Positions 9,455 to 17,879 of a stretch of 64,000 nt of DNA are shown one piece after another (the stretch's first letter is position 1; every line of letters starts with the position of its first letter). The notes below the pieces were generated by a model that saw only the letters and a list, made by a program, of their open reading frames with translations, was not told the DNA's origin and ran no database searches. This DNA is from Methanobacteriota archaeon (GTDB taxonomy: Archaea > Methanobacteriota > Methanobacteria > Methanobacteriales > Methanobacteriaceae). A program made the position numbers and the translations under genes. The stretch covers positions 248,501-312,500 of the forward strand of contig JAKQFA010000028.1 in NCBI GenBank assembly GCA_029556335.1, in the 5' to 3' direction.

Positions 9455-10576
9455 TTAGAAGTTAAGGGTGGACTGATAAACCCGGTTTAATTTGATAAAT
9501 GGTTCAGCCCTCTTTATCCACACTCCCTTCCCTTTTAAATCTTCTAGGGTGGTGAAAACATGTCCTGCTCTCCGGGCAGCAATAATTTTACGGGCAGATT
9601 TAGGACCAATACCTGGAACTTTTATCAAATCATTGAAACTTGATTCATTGACCTCCACTGGAAAGTGCTCTGGATGTAGTTGGGCCCACAACTGTTTGGG
9701 ATCAGAATCCAGTATAAGGTGTTCTGAATCGTCAAGCACCATCTCTTCCAGGGGGAAACCATAAGAGTTAATGAGAAACTGTGCTTGATAGAGGCGGGGC
9801 ACACGTTTAGGATCTGGTTGTGAATGGTTGTATAAAGGAGTGTTATCCAAGGGTGTGAAAGGACTGAGGTAACTTAATTTTATGTTTAAATTTTTCTTCA
9901 ACCAATCAACACGTTTCAAAATATCAGCATCGCTTTCCTGGTTGGCGCCCACCATCAACTGGGTGCTCTGCCCAGCAGGGACTAGCTGGGGGTAGCGATT
10001 TTTCAACCTATTGATCCATTTCATACGCCTTAGAACATCTTTTTGATAATCTTTGGTTGTGGTCAGCTCTGAAAAACCGGTTGCTGTTGCTGATTCCAAG
10101 TTAACGCTTATCCGGTCAGCTAATCCCATGGCCCTTTTTATGTGGTCGTAGGAAGCACCGGGAAGTATCTTAAGATGGATGTAGCCCTGGTACTCGTGTT
10201 CCTTTCTCAATAGTCTGGCTACTTCCACCAAGTTGTCCATGGCCTGGTCAGGATCCCCTGGAATACCGGAGCTTAAAAAAAGTCCTTCTGCGTAGTGGTT
10301 CTCGTAATAATGGAGAAACACTAATACCAACTCTTGCGGAGTGTATTCATCTCGTTGAAACTTGTTCTGACAGTTGTTAACACAGTAAAGACAATCGCTT
10401 GTGCAGTGATTGCTCATCAGGGTTTTAAACAGTGGCACTGAAGATCCACAGCTGCTTTTGGTATGATAGATTCCTGGTTGTTTGACTTTAGTAAAATTCT
10501 CCTGATTAAGACTAACATAATTGCAGAGGTCGTACCGGGATCCATCCCCCAGAATTCTCAGCTTTTCCAGGTTCAT
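9455..10576 (-). CDS. Radical SAM protein with C-terminal helix-hairpin-helix (putative DNA modification/repair type)
   Basis: 373 residues. The cluster motif C58-x3-C62-x2-C65 (CTSDCLYC) binds the 4Fe-4S/SAM centre. The TIM-barrel body has the conserved [12 protein letters not shown] segment near 94-107. The C-terminal about 60 residues hold a helix-hairpin-helix DNA-binding motif ([20 protein letters not shown], about 317-336). This arrangement matches the radical SAM family often encoded next to a uracil-DNA-glycosylase-like protein and annotated as putative DNA modification/repair. No such partner gene is visible here. It converges on the ParA module and diverges from cfbB. The reaction is not known to me. 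Confidence 0.88.
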   Translation of the reverse strand: MNLEKLRILGDGSRYDLCNYVSLNQENFTKVKQPGIYHTKSSCGSSVPLFKTLMSNHCTSDCLYCVNNCQNKFQRDEYTPQELVLVFLHYYENHYAEGLFLSSGIPGDPDQAMDNLVEVARLLRKEHEYQGYIHLKILPGASYDHIKRAMGLADRISVNLESATATGFSELTTTKDYQKDVLRRMKWINRLKNRYPQLVPAGQSTQLMVGANQESDADILKRVDWLKKNLNIKLSYLSPFTPLDNTPLYNHSQPDPKRVPRLYQAQFLINSYGFPLEEMVLDDSEHLILDSDPKQLWAQLHPEHFPVEVNESSFNDLIKVPGIGPKSARKIIAARRAGHVFTTLEDLKGKGVWIKRAEPFIKLNRVYQSTLNF

Positions 10577-10671
10577 TATGTTATATCATTTTTCCCTTAC
10601 ATCATAAATTTTTTTAAAAGAAAAGAAGATGGGATATGAGTTTTTATAGTGAGGGTGGTAAACTAAAAAAC

Positions 10672-12018
10672 ATGCGATTGGTATTGGCTGGTACCGGTAG
10701 TGCAGTGGGAAAAACTACCATTGCCACTGGAATAATGAAGGCGTTTTCAAAGGATTACAGGGTGCAACCATATAAAGTGGGGCCGGATTACATTGATCCC
10801 ACCTACCACACCCTGGCCACGGGCCACGACTCCCGGAACCTGGACTCCTTTTTCATGTCAGAACCCCAGATAAGGGAGGCTTTCCAGAGGGGGTTTATAG
10901 CTTCCAAGGGGGATATGGGAATTATTGAAGGTGTCCGGGGTCTGTATGAAGGTATAAGTCCTACGGGTGATGTGGGTAACACTGCATCCGTGGCTAAGGC
11001 TTTAAATGCCCCGGTTATTCTCATATTAAATACACGGAGTCTGGTTAAAAGTGCTGCAGCCATAGTTATAGGTTTTAAAACCTTGGATCCAGATGTTCGT
11101 ATTGAGGGAGTGATCCTGAATCGGGTGAAAAACCATAAACATTACTTGAAAACCAAAGAAGCAGTGGAAAAACTGGCTAAAACACCGGTGGTGGGTGGCA
11201 TACCCCGTAGTGATGATATAAAAGTTGAACAACGCCACCTGGGCCTGGTCCCTGCTATGGAAAGGGAAAATATCCTGGGATACATTGGGGATTGGGGTAG
11301 GGTCATGGAGGAAAACTTGGATCTGGATGCAATTAAAGAGATAATGCAGGGGGCAGGTGAACTTCCCCCGGGGCGGGAAGGCCTATGGAAAAGTGGAGGG
11401 AAGAAAAAAGTTAAAATCGGTGTGGCACGGGATGAAGTATTCACTTTCTATTACCAGGAGAACTTAGAGGCATTGGAGGCTAACCATGCCCGTCTGGTGT
11501 ATTTCAGCCCACTCCATCAGGAAGAAATACCAGATGTGGATGGTTTGTACATTGGGGGTGGATATCCTGAGATATTCTCCAGGGAACTGGAGGCAAACCA
11601 GTCTATGAAGGAATCCGTGGTTAAATTTCACCAGGATGAACGTCCCATCTACGCTGAATGTGGAGGCCTTATGTATTTGACTCGCAGCATTAACCAGCAT
11701 GAGATGTGTGGAATTTTTCCTTACCCTTCCCAAATGACTGACAAACCACAGGCCCTAAGTTACGTTATTTCCCAAGCCATAGAAGATAATATTATCATAA
11801 AAAAGGGTGAAACCTTCCGGGGCCATGAATTCCACTACTCCCTGGTGAAAGTAGATGATCAAACACCAAAGTTTGCCTTCGAAATCCTTCGCGGAAAGGG
11901 AATTGCTTTTAAAAAGGATGGATTGATGGATAAAAATGCGCTGGCCAGTTATGTGCATACTCATGTAGCAGCCTGTCCACAGTTCCCAGCTAACTTCACG
12001 GACTGTGCCCGGGAATAG
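10672..12018 (+). CDS. cfbB: Ni-sirohydrochlorin / cobyrinate a,c-diamide synthase
   Basis: Glutamine-dependent amidation of the a and c acetates of Ni-sirohydrochlorin (F430 pathway) or cobyrinate (B12 pathway). The N-terminal P-loop domain starts [11 protein letters not shown]. The C-terminal class I amidotransferase domain has IGGGYPEIF, the nucleophile Cys in [10 protein letters not shown], and a His near HEFHYS. Family members begin at MRLVLAG, so I prefer ATG 10672; GAGGGTGGT lies 12 nt upstream. An in-frame ATG at 10636 would add 12 residues. The reductive cyclase subunit cfbD is at 50.5 kb, supporting an F430 role. CbiE at 57.4 kb shows a cobamide pathway too, so dual use is possible. 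Confidence 0.88.
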   Translation: MRLVLAGTGSAVGKTTIATGIMKAFSKDYRVQPYKVGPDYIDPTYHTLATGHDSRNLDSFFMSEPQIREAFQRGFIASKGDMGIIEGVRGLYEGISPTGDVGNTASVAKALNAPVILILNTRSLVKSAAAIVIGFKTLDPDVRIEGVILNRVKNHKHYLKTKEAVEKLAKTPVVGGIPRSDDIKVEQRHLGLVPAMERENILGYIGDWGRVMEENLDLDAIKEIMQGAGELPPGREGLWKSGGKKKVKIGVARDEVFTFYYQENLEALEANHARLVYFSPLHQEEIPDVDGLYIGGGYPEIFSRELEANQSMKESVVKFHQDERPIYAECGGLMYLTRSINQHEMCGIFPYPSQMTDKPQALSYVISQAIEDNIIIKKGETFRGHEFHYSLVKVDDQTPKFAFEILRGKGIAFKKDGLMDKNALASYVHTHVAACPQFPANFTDCARE

Positions 12019-12101
12019 TGGGAATATTTTTATACCCCAGGGCATGTATTATCAGATAATCAGGAACACACTATTTTTTTAATCCAGGACTGTTGAAGAT
12101 C

Positions 12102-13226
12102 ATGAAAGTAAAAGATGTAGATCTTTTTTCACCATACATCGTTGCGGTGGTTATTGGCCTGTACCTAGCATTGGCTCTGGTTGGATTTGAAAGACATCTG
12201 AGGAACTTGCAGTATCCTGAGCCAGCTACCTTTGGCTACATAATGTTGGGTACTCTGTTCTTCTTACTGGGAGTGATTGTTCCCTGGCTCATATATCGAT
12301 ATTTTGGGCGTCTGAAAATCTTCTTCAATAAACAAGGCACGGAATTGGGTGATGATCCTGAATTGTATTCCCGGTTGAAATTTTTAGTTAACGAGAAACT
12401 GCTACTGGGAATCGTGATTTTCAGTCTTCTCCTGCAGGGCATCAACCTCTATCTTTTGGGAGGCATCCCCCTCTTGAGTGGATACCTTAAGTTCAGGGCC
12501 ACCACTGATCTATGGCGGATAGCTTACCCCCTATTTTTACCAGCATTAAACATTCTTATAGCTAAATATCCCCGTAAAATTTATTATCTCCTATTTATGG
12601 TGGGAGTGGTGCTGTTTGGCCTAACCGGCTACCGCACCACAACCCTGGCCATTATAATCAGCGTATTTATCACCACCTATTACACTCGCCGTCTTAAAAC
12701 TTCTCATATCATTGGATTCATTATTTTCACTGCCATTATTGGTATTGCAGTGGGATACATAGCAGTTAAAGCTATAGAATGGCAGCAGTGGAGTTTGAAC
12801 CCTTTGGATCTTGTTTTTTATCGGGCCGCTTTCACCACCATGGTTCTCTCCAAAATTGTGGCCATCCAGGGCACCACTGGTGGTGACCTTTTCCTGCAGA
12901 TATTTTCCTCTGGCCATCCAAGAGTCACGGTGGGCTGCACTGCCCTGGGGTACCGGGCTTGCATCACCTCCACCATCTTTGGTCCAGCACTCCTGGACTT
13001 CGGTGCTGTTGGCATGGCAATACAGATGTTCCTCATTGGCCTAGCCCTGAAAATGGTTTATAATGTACAGAAACTTAAAAATAATGCTTACACTGCATTT
13101 TATTCTATAATTCTAGCCCACACTCTTATATGGATAGAAACCGGCCCAACTGATATTTCAGTTTGGTTTTTCTATTTCCTGGCACTTTTTGCGGTGATTG
13201 TATTCTGGTTTAAGTATTCTAAATGA
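12102..13226 (+). CDS. Polytopic membrane protein, oligosaccharide repeat-unit polymerase-like
   Basis: About 374 residues with roughly ten hydrophobic segments, the first at VAVVIGLYLALALVGF. Loops carry ERHLRN, the GGIPLLSGYLKFR patch, and a longer loop around TTGGDLFLQIFSSGHPR. Layout and length fit the Wzy-like oligosaccharide repeat-unit polymerase group annotated in Methanobacteria, but no catalytic residue can be assigned by eye. I use ATG 12102; a TTG nine bases upstream is also in frame. No glycosyltransferase genes neighbour it, so a surface-polysaccharide role is only an inference from family resemblance. Confidence 0.65.
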   Translation: MKVKDVDLFSPYIVAVVIGLYLALALVGFERHLRNLQYPEPATFGYIMLGTLFFLLGVIVPWLIYRYFGRLKIFFNKQGTELGDDPELYSRLKFLVNEKLLLGIVIFSLLLQGINLYLLGGIPLLSGYLKFRATTDLWRIAYPLFLPALNILIAKYPRKIYYLLFMVGVVLFGLTGYRTTTLAIIISVFITTYYTRRLKTSHIIGFIIFTAIIGIAVGYIAVKAIEWQQWSLNPLDLVFYRAAFTTMVLSKIVAIQGTTGGDLFLQIFSSGHPRVTVGCTALGYRACITSTIFGPALLDFGAVGMAIQMFLIGLALKMVYNVQKLKNNAYTAFYSIILAHTLIWIETGPTDISVWFFYFLALFAVIVFWFKYSK

Positions 13227-13280
13227 ATTTAAAATTAAATGGGACCATTTTTTTCTAATCAAAAAAATGAATAGGCCCCA

Positions 13281-13339
13281 AAATTTCTACTGTAGAAATT
13301 TATTACAGTACTTTCACCAATTTTTTTTCTACTGTAGAA
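13281..13339. repeat. Paired inverted repeats TTCTAC-T-GTAGAA, pair 1
   Basis: The first copy has 10-bp perfect arms, AAATTTCTAC (13281-13290) and GTAGAAATTT (13292-13301), around a single T. The second has 6-bp arms (13327-13332 and 13334-13339), again around a T, and follows an eight-T run. Centres are 42 nt apart. A second pair of the same core occurs at 34173-34236. The function is unknown. Confidence 0.8.
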
Positions 13340-13780
13340 TAATACTTGATAAAATCATTTTATGCATAGATATATTTAACAATAGCTCCTTATTTGATAT
13401 TCAATACACTAACAATAGTCAATTAAGCTTTTTAGTCAATAAATCTATTTTTAATAATAGTTCGTATGTTGCCTTACAACCTTGATATTTCATGTTTATA
13501 CATATCAAATGGCTGATGACTGGGGCAGTTTTATAAAAATTTTTTATATTATTCCGGTGTTACACTTGAAATGGTGGTCTAAGTACACCTACTACACAGC
13601 ACTCTTCCAAAAAAAAATGGTCCAAAAATTATTTAGGACGCCGATTTATGTTGACACGGTATAATATTGGAAAAAATAAATGGGGAAGTTTGAATTTTGA
13701 TTATTTTACTGAAATATATTTAAATGGTCTTTGTTTATCTCTTTTGAACGACTTAGTTACTGTATACTGCAGAGAATATG

Positions 13781-13856
13781 GGTATAAAAACCTTTTTGAA
13801 AAAATTAAATGAAAAAATACTTATTAGATCATCAAAATAGCATCACCGGTGATAAA
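13781..13856 (+). promoter_or_regulatory. mtd promoter and leader
   Basis: A strong TATA box GGTATAAAAA (13781-13790) predicts a transcript start near 13810, leaving a leader of about 45 nt. GGTGAT (13849-13853 region) lies 4 nt before ATG 13857. An upstream in-frame ATG at 13809 coincides with the predicted transcript start and has no ribosome binding site. Confidence 0.65.
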
Positions 13857-14687
13857 ATGGTTGTTAAAATAGGAGTTATTAAATGCGGTAACCTAGGTAC
13901 CTCTCCGGTCATCGACTTGGTGTTAGACGAGAGGGCGGACCGACCTAACATCGATGTTAGGGGAGTGGGCTCAGGTGCAAAGATGAACCCAGAACAGATC
14001 GAAGAAGCCGTACCCAAGATAATGGACTTCGAACCCGATTTTGTGGTATTCATTAGCCCCAACCCTGGTGCTCCCGGCCCTGCGCGAGCAAGAGAACTCT
14101 TATCTGAAATGGATGTTCCAGCTGTTATTGTGGGAGATGCTCCAGGAATGGGAAAAAGAGAGGAAATGGATGAACAAGGCCTAGGATACATTATTGTCCT
14201 GGGAGACCCTATGATTGGAGCTAGAAGAGAATTCCTGGATCCAACTGAAATGGCCAGCTTCAACGCCGATGTGATCAAGGTCCTAGCTGCCACCGGAGCA
14301 TACCGGGTGGTTCAAGAAACCCTGGATGGCATCATAGCTACCTGCGAAGCGGGCAACGATGTAGAGTTACCAAAAGTAGTGATCGACGCTGCCAAAGCCA
14401 CGGATGCAGGTGGATTCTCTAATCCTTATGCTAAAGCCAAAGCCATGGCTGCTTACGAAATTGCTGCTAAAGTGGGAGATGTAGACCTTAAAGGCTGCTT
14501 CATGGTTAAAGAAATGGAAAAATACGTTCCTATTGTGGCTTCAGCCCACGAAATGATTGCAGCTGCAGCTAAATTAGCAGTGGAAGCACGTGAAATAGAA
14601 AAAGCCAACGACACTGTGCTACGAAAACCACACGGTGGAGAAGGCCAGACTCTGTCCAAGACAGAACTAGTGTCCAAACCACAATAA
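13857..14687 (+). CDS. mtd: F420-dependent methylenetetrahydromethanopterin dehydrogenase
   Basis: Reversible hydride transfer between reduced coenzyme F420 and methenyl-H4MPT, forming methylene-H4MPT: a central step of CO2 reduction to methane, in the cytoplasm. From ATG 13857 (MVVKIGVIKCGNLGTSP) the protein is 276 residues, the length known for this enzyme in Methanothermobacter. The N-terminal GNLGTSPVIDLVLDERADR and the FVVFISPNPGAPGP stretch are family hallmarks. It has its own TATA promoter and is followed by a hairpin-plus-T-run terminator, so it appears monocistronic and strongly expressed. Codon choice looks highly biased relative to neighbours. Confidence 0.98.
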   Translation: MVVKIGVIKCGNLGTSPVIDLVLDERADRPNIDVRGVGSGAKMNPEQIEEAVPKIMDFEPDFVVFISPNPGAPGPARARELLSEMDVPAVIVGDAPGMGKREEMDEQGLGYIIVLGDPMIGARREFLDPTEMASFNADVIKVLAATGAYRVVQETLDGIIATCEAGNDVELPKVVIDAAKATDAGGFSNPYAKAKAMAAYEIAAKVGDVDLKGCFMVKEMEKYVPIVASAHEMIAAAAKLAVEAREIEKANDTVLRKPHGGEGQTLSKTELVSKPQ

Positions 14688-14701
14688 AACCTAATAAAAT
14701 A

Positions 14702-14733
14702 GCAGTCCCTGGGACTGCATATTTTTGTTTTTT
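14702..14733 (+). terminator. mtd terminator hairpin
   Basis: GCAGTCCC-T-GGGACTGC (14702-14718) forms an 8-bp perfect stem with a minimal loop. A T-rich tract (ATATTTTTGTTTTTTT) follows. It lies 15 nt after the mtd stop codon. Confidence 0.7.
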
Positions 14734-15132
14734 TAGAATTTTCTTAAACCTATCATAATATTCAGTTCCGATCACGGGACGGTATTGTCTTGTTTTTAAA
14801 TAACTATTTAGCTCATGAAGAGTGGAACCAAATGGTGGTATGATCTCATAAAACATGATGGAACGATCAAATCCCACGGCTTAGAGAAAGAACTTGATAA
14901 ACTGAGTCCATAAAATAGTTATTACTTACAAGAGGACTAAATCCGAAGATGGGGGTCAGGGGAGATGGGTGGCGTATAAGAGTCTTAGTTATCAGAAAAA
15001 CATGGATTAACATACTTCGAGGTGGAAGCCAATATCGGCTGTTCCATGAAAATTACAAGGTGTCTAGAATAAATTTTGGGCAGAATAACCCTATTTTTTC
15101 TATCCTTGAAGTATTCCATGCTATGGAAATTA
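14734..15132. other. Intergenic region after mtd with short unassigned open frames
   Basis: About 400 bp between the mtd terminator and the convergent flavodoxin gene. A 32-codon frame on the plus strand (14815-14913, MKSGTKWWYDLIKHDG...) and a partly overlapping frame on the minus strand (14877 to about 14735, starting GTG; GFDRSIMFYEIIPPFG...) both look protein-like, but they cannot both be real and neither has a clear ribosome binding site. They may be remnants of a lost gene. I make no gene call. Confidence 0.3.
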
Positions 15133-15603
15133 TTATTTCATGAAGATCTGGCAAAATTCTTCTGTTTTGGCCACCCAAGCACCACTTTTCTGGTCATTAC
15201 CAGTTATTTTTAGCCGAGCTATTAGTTCCATTCCCTTAACTTCCAGAGCAGTCTTGATTTGCCTGGTGGCTATTTCATTTCCATTCCCACCCATGGTGAC
15301 CATGACAGCCAGTTTTTTCCCCTTCACATTTTGCAGCTCTTCAAGGTACTGATTCACACCAGGTGGAGCGCGGCCGGCCCAGATGGGGCAGCATAGAAGC
15401 AAACAATCATATTCATACAGATCCTTAATACAATCTTCTATGGGCCATTTTTTTTCCAGATAGGCGTGAATTGCCTTTATCATGTACCAGCGATCTTTTA
15501 CTGGCTGGATTCGGGTTAAATCCGAATCTATAGCTTCATTTATCTTCTGAGCTATTACCATGGTATTTCCCGTGTATGAATAACAGGCTATTAGGGTTTT
15601 CAT
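15133..15603 (-). CDS. Flavodoxin
   Basis: 156 residues, a single flavodoxin-fold domain. The N-terminal FMN phosphate loop is SYTGNT (about residues 9-14) after the first strand KTLIACY. The second FMN loop carries CPIWAGRAPPGVNQYL (near 72-87), and a third is MGGNGNE (about 104-110). It should shuttle electrons using FMN in the cytoplasm. It is the last gene of a leftward group with hisB, a ferredoxin and an FMN flavoprotein, which suggests a redox cluster around the unrelated hisB. The partner protein is not identifiable from sequence. Confidence 0.9.
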   Translation of the reverse strand: MKTLIACYSYTGNTMVIAQKINEAIDSDLTRIQPVKDRWYMIKAIHAYLEKKWPIEDCIKDLYEYDCLLLCCPIWAGRAPPGVNQYLEELQNVKGKKLAVMVTMGGNGNEIATRQIKTALEVKGMELIARLKITGNDQKSGAWVAKTEEFCQIFMK

Positions 15604-15731
15604 ATTTATACCTCCAGATTTTTTTGACTAATAATAATACTTAGCCAATCCTTAATTTTCGGTGCTAAACATTCTTTCGTTAAAATGCCTCCGCAGTCAG
15701 TCGAATTATTGTCCCTTGAACTTCCCATGCC

Positions 15732-16313
15732 CTATATTATGCCTTTGGTACTTGGGATTAGGTCATGTTCTATATGGATAGCTTCTTTAAGGGCCCGGGC
15801 TAAGGCTTTGAACAGTGCCTCAATCTGGTGGTGGTCATTTCTACCCTCCACTCTGGCATGCAGATTTATTTCTGCTGCATGGGCAAAGGACTCAAAGAAG
15901 TGGGGGACATTTTCGGTACTCATATCACCTACTTTCTCAGATTTGAAACTCATATCCAGAACAGCATAACTCCGCCCACTCAGATCAACAACTACCAGTG
16001 CCAGTGCCTCATCCATGGGAACTAATGAGTTGGCCACTCTTTTTATGCCTTTTTTGTCTCCCAGTGCTTTATTAAATGCTTGCCCAAGTGTTATACCCAC
16101 ATCTTCCACAGTGTGGTGGTCATCCACTTCCAAGTCCCCATTTACCTGCAAATTCAGATCAAATAGTCCGTGACGAGAAAAAGAGTTTAGCATATGGTTG
16201 AAAAATTGGATGCCAGTCTCTACCTGGTATTTTCCTTTCCCATCAAGGTTAAGGAATAGGTTAATATCAGTTTCCGAGGTTTTCCTTTTTATTTTCATCA
16301 TTCGGGATTTCAT
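15732..16313 (-). CDS. hisB: Imidazoleglycerol-phosphate dehydratase
   Basis: Dehydrates imidazole glycerol phosphate to imidazole acetol phosphate in histidine synthesis. 193 residues, the monofunctional form. The manganese-binding motifs DDHHTVEDVGI (about 63-73) and the second repeat FAHAAEINLHARVEGRNDHHQIEA (ending near 167, quoted in part: GRNDHHQIEA) are present. The start at ATG 16313 is supported by GGGTGAT 5 nt upstream, which lies inside the preceding ferredoxin gene, so the two overlap by 47 nt. hisH is encoded separately at 48.8 kb; histidine genes are scattered in this genome. Confidence 0.96.
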   Translation of the reverse strand: MKSRMMKIKRKTSETDINLFLNLDGKGKYQVETGIQFFNHMLNSFSRHGLFDLNLQVNGDLEVDDHHTVEDVGITLGQAFNKALGDKKGIKRVANSLVPMDEALALVVVDLSGRSYAVLDMSFKSEKVGDMSTENVPHFFESFAHAAEINLHARVEGRNDHHQIEALFKALARALKEAIHIEHDLIPSTKGII

Positions 16314-16494
16314 CTCTTATCACCCTTATGGCATCTTCTGGACACTTCGAAGCGCATATCATGCATAAATGGCAGTAGCGCAAGTTGCTGGCCCTAGCCT
16401 TTTCGTTAATGTTCCATATTCTAGCCCCTTTAGGGCATTCTTCCCTGCAAACTCCGCAACCTGTACATTTCTTCAGGTCAACTTCGATTCTCAT
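16267..16494 (-). CDS. Small 2[4Fe-4S] ferredoxin
   Basis: 75 residues. Two cysteine clusters: CTGCGVCREECPKG (residues 10-23) and CHLCMICASKCPED (about 41-54), each C-x2-C-x2/3-C-x3-C-P, which would hold two 4Fe-4S centres. It acts as a cytoplasmic electron carrier. The last 15 codons overlap the start of hisB in another frame; the hydrophilic tail (DEIPNDENKKENLGN) is the overlapping part and is probably not needed for folding. An FMN flavoprotein precedes it, with an intergenic palindrome cluster in between. Confidence 0.92.
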   Translation of the reverse strand: MRIEVDLKKCTGCGVCREECPKGARIWNINEKARASNLRYCHLCMICASKCPEDAIRVIRDEIPNDENKKENLGN

Positions 16495-16570
16495 GTAGAG
16501 TACTCTGGGAAACCTTAGTAAATCAATATTATTAGCACGTTTTTATTGATTTGTATATCTTAAAACTACT

Positions 16571-16605
16571 AAGTTATAACTTTGAACTTATAACTTATAA
16601 GTTAT
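16571..16605. repeat. Copy of the parA palindrome between the ferredoxin and flavoprotein genes
   Basis: ATAACTTATAAGTTAT at 16590-16605 is identical, base for base, to the 16-bp palindrome in the parA promoter at 8209-8224. Upstream, AAGTTATAACTT (16571-16582) and AACTTATAAC (about 16585-16594) add inverted half sites, so at least two overlapping palindromes are packed into 35 bp. It is 8.4 kb from parA, between two redox genes with no partition function. Confidence 0.75.
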
Positions 16606-16618
16606 TTTTTTTGGAAAC

Positions 16619-17206
16619 CTAACCTTCCCCATATTTTCCTAAAAAAATGTGAAAACGTTTTAAAGTTTTTCTAAGGCTTCTAAAACCCTCTTCATCGTTT
16701 TTCACACCATCTAAGGTATCCTTGGACCAAAAATTGGCGCCCAGGTTCGCACCAAAGGCCCCGCCACTAACTGGTATCGCGCCGTTAAGGATGTAATAGG
16801 TAATGATCTGCTGCATAGCCAGTTCCTGGCCACCAGCCCGGTCTCCACCAACGGTAATTCCCATTCCCACTTTGTACTGCAGGAAATTAAAATCAACAGC
16901 ACCTAGAGCCCGGCAACGATCCATAACAGCCTTTAAATTGGCACTAATGCCTCCGTTGTAGATGGGGGTTGCCAGTATTAGTCCATCAGCCTCTTGGATC
17001 AGAGGATACACCTGATACATGTCATCCTTTAATATGCACTCTTTCTTACGCATACAGTAATCACAGTGACGGCAGGGGCTAATATTTTTCCCTCGCACCG
17101 TGAAAAATTCCGTTTCAAACCCTTTTTCTTCCATCATGGACAGAGCATTTTGCAAAACATATTCCGTAGCCTGTTTTCTAGGGCTTCCACATATTCCCAG
17201 TATGAT
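16619..17206 (-). CDS. FMN-dependent flavoprotein (NADPH-dependent FMN reductase / iron-sulfur flavoprotein-like); non-canonical start
   Basis: Flavodoxin-fold oxidoreductase with a cysteine cluster C-x2-C-x2-C-x5-C (SPCRHCDYCMRKKECIL, after the first helix), as in iron-sulfur flavoproteins, and the ATPIYNGGISANLKAVMDR FMN loop. The only standard in-frame start is TTG 17155 (MQNALSMM), but that removes the first strand and phosphate loop. Upstream, the same frame reads ILGICGSPRKQATEYVLQNA, a conserved family N-terminus, open back to a stop at 17225-17227. There is no ATG, GTG or TTG; ATC 17206, ATA 17203 and CTG 17200 are candidates, following GAGGGAGTGAT. I place the start at 17206 tentatively. 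Confidence 0.8.
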   Translation of the reverse strand: MILGICGSPRKQATEYVLQNALSMMEEKGFETEFFTVRGKNISPCRHCDYCMRKKECILKDDMYQVYPLIQEADGLILATPIYNGGISANLKAVMDRCRALGAVDFNFLQYKVGMGITVGGDRAGGQELAMQQIITYYILNGAIPVSGGAFGANLGANFWSKDTLDGVKNDEEGFRSLRKTLKRFHIFLGKYGEG

Positions 17207-17879
17207 AGTATCACTCCCTCTAAATTATATATCATAATCAATGTCTATTAACTTTCTTGGCCCATGATGATGTAAAATTTTGTACTCCTATAATTGATAA
17301 TTGGATTTGATAATGGCTTCATTCACGCTTTTGGGGGATAGTTCTTGATCAAATTTTAATTAACATTAGCCCTTAAATATTAAACTACACAGTTTAAGAA
17401 GGTTTAAAGGATTAAGGGGTAAATTATGATCATTTTATCAACAACCCCGTTCGCTTCGTAGCATGACGTGGCTGCTGAAAAAGATTATCCCTCTCCTTTA
17501 GAAGTAAAACACATATTTAAAGTTTATTGGGTATAAATTGCCTTTCAAATCTCGATATTTAAATGAAATAAAGTAATTTAACTCTTTTTTGTTAAATGAG
17601 TCATTGAAGAGATTAGAGTTAAATTAAGCAATTAATCTTTTTAAACGTTCTTATTGCTTTCGCCTTGTTTAGCAAAAGAGTCTTATTAGAAATCATATAT
17701 GGGCAAAATAACAACGGATTGAGTTTTTCTATTTTTAGTTCACGGAATTCCTTCTAAAGACGCGTTAAATCTAAAAAAAAGGTGTATGGATTGGAATTTT
17801 TGAGATTAAAACCAGAACCTTTATAAGTCATGTTTCAAAAATGCAATGCTATACCAATAGGACCTCATCATACAATGTG
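17207..17879. other. AT-rich intergenic region (about 670 bp)
   Basis: Divergent spacer between the flavoprotein and the secreted Lys/Tyr-repeat protein. It contains a perfect 11-bp inverted repeat TAATTTAACTC (17574-17584) / GAGTTAAATTA (17616-17626) and, at the right end, a TATA box for the downstream gene (CTTTATAAG, 17819-17827). I see no convincing gene in the rest. Confidence 0.5.
17819..17827 (+). promoter_or_regulatory. TATA box of the secreted Lys/Tyr-repeat protein
   Basis: CTTTATAAG at 17819-17827, preceded by an A-rich BRE-like stretch (AAAACCAGAA), predicts a transcript start near 17848. That excludes the in-frame ATG at 17841 and favours ATG 17880 or a start right after the strong GGAGGCGG at 17889-17896. 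Confidence 0.5.

Larger units (their letters stand above)
13227..13856. other. AT-rich intergenic region (630 bp) before mtd with two inverted repeats
   Basis: Very AT-rich spacer. It contains two copies of a TTCTAC-T-GTAGAA inverted repeat (13281-13301 and 13327-13339) and the mtd promoter at the right end. Short open frames here have unnatural composition and no ribosome binding site, so I do not call them genes. Between about 13340 and 13740 I see nothing further. Confidence 0.5.

Noticed and set aside
13198..13664. Two short rightward open frames in the AT-rich spacer before mtd
   Set aside because: Composition is dominated by F, Y, N and I from AT-rich DNA, no ribosome binding site is present, and they run through the inverted repeats.
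14949..15143. 64-codon rightward frame overlapping the flavodoxin end
   Set aside because: No ribosome binding site, no recognisable motif, and it overlaps the convergent flavodoxin gene.
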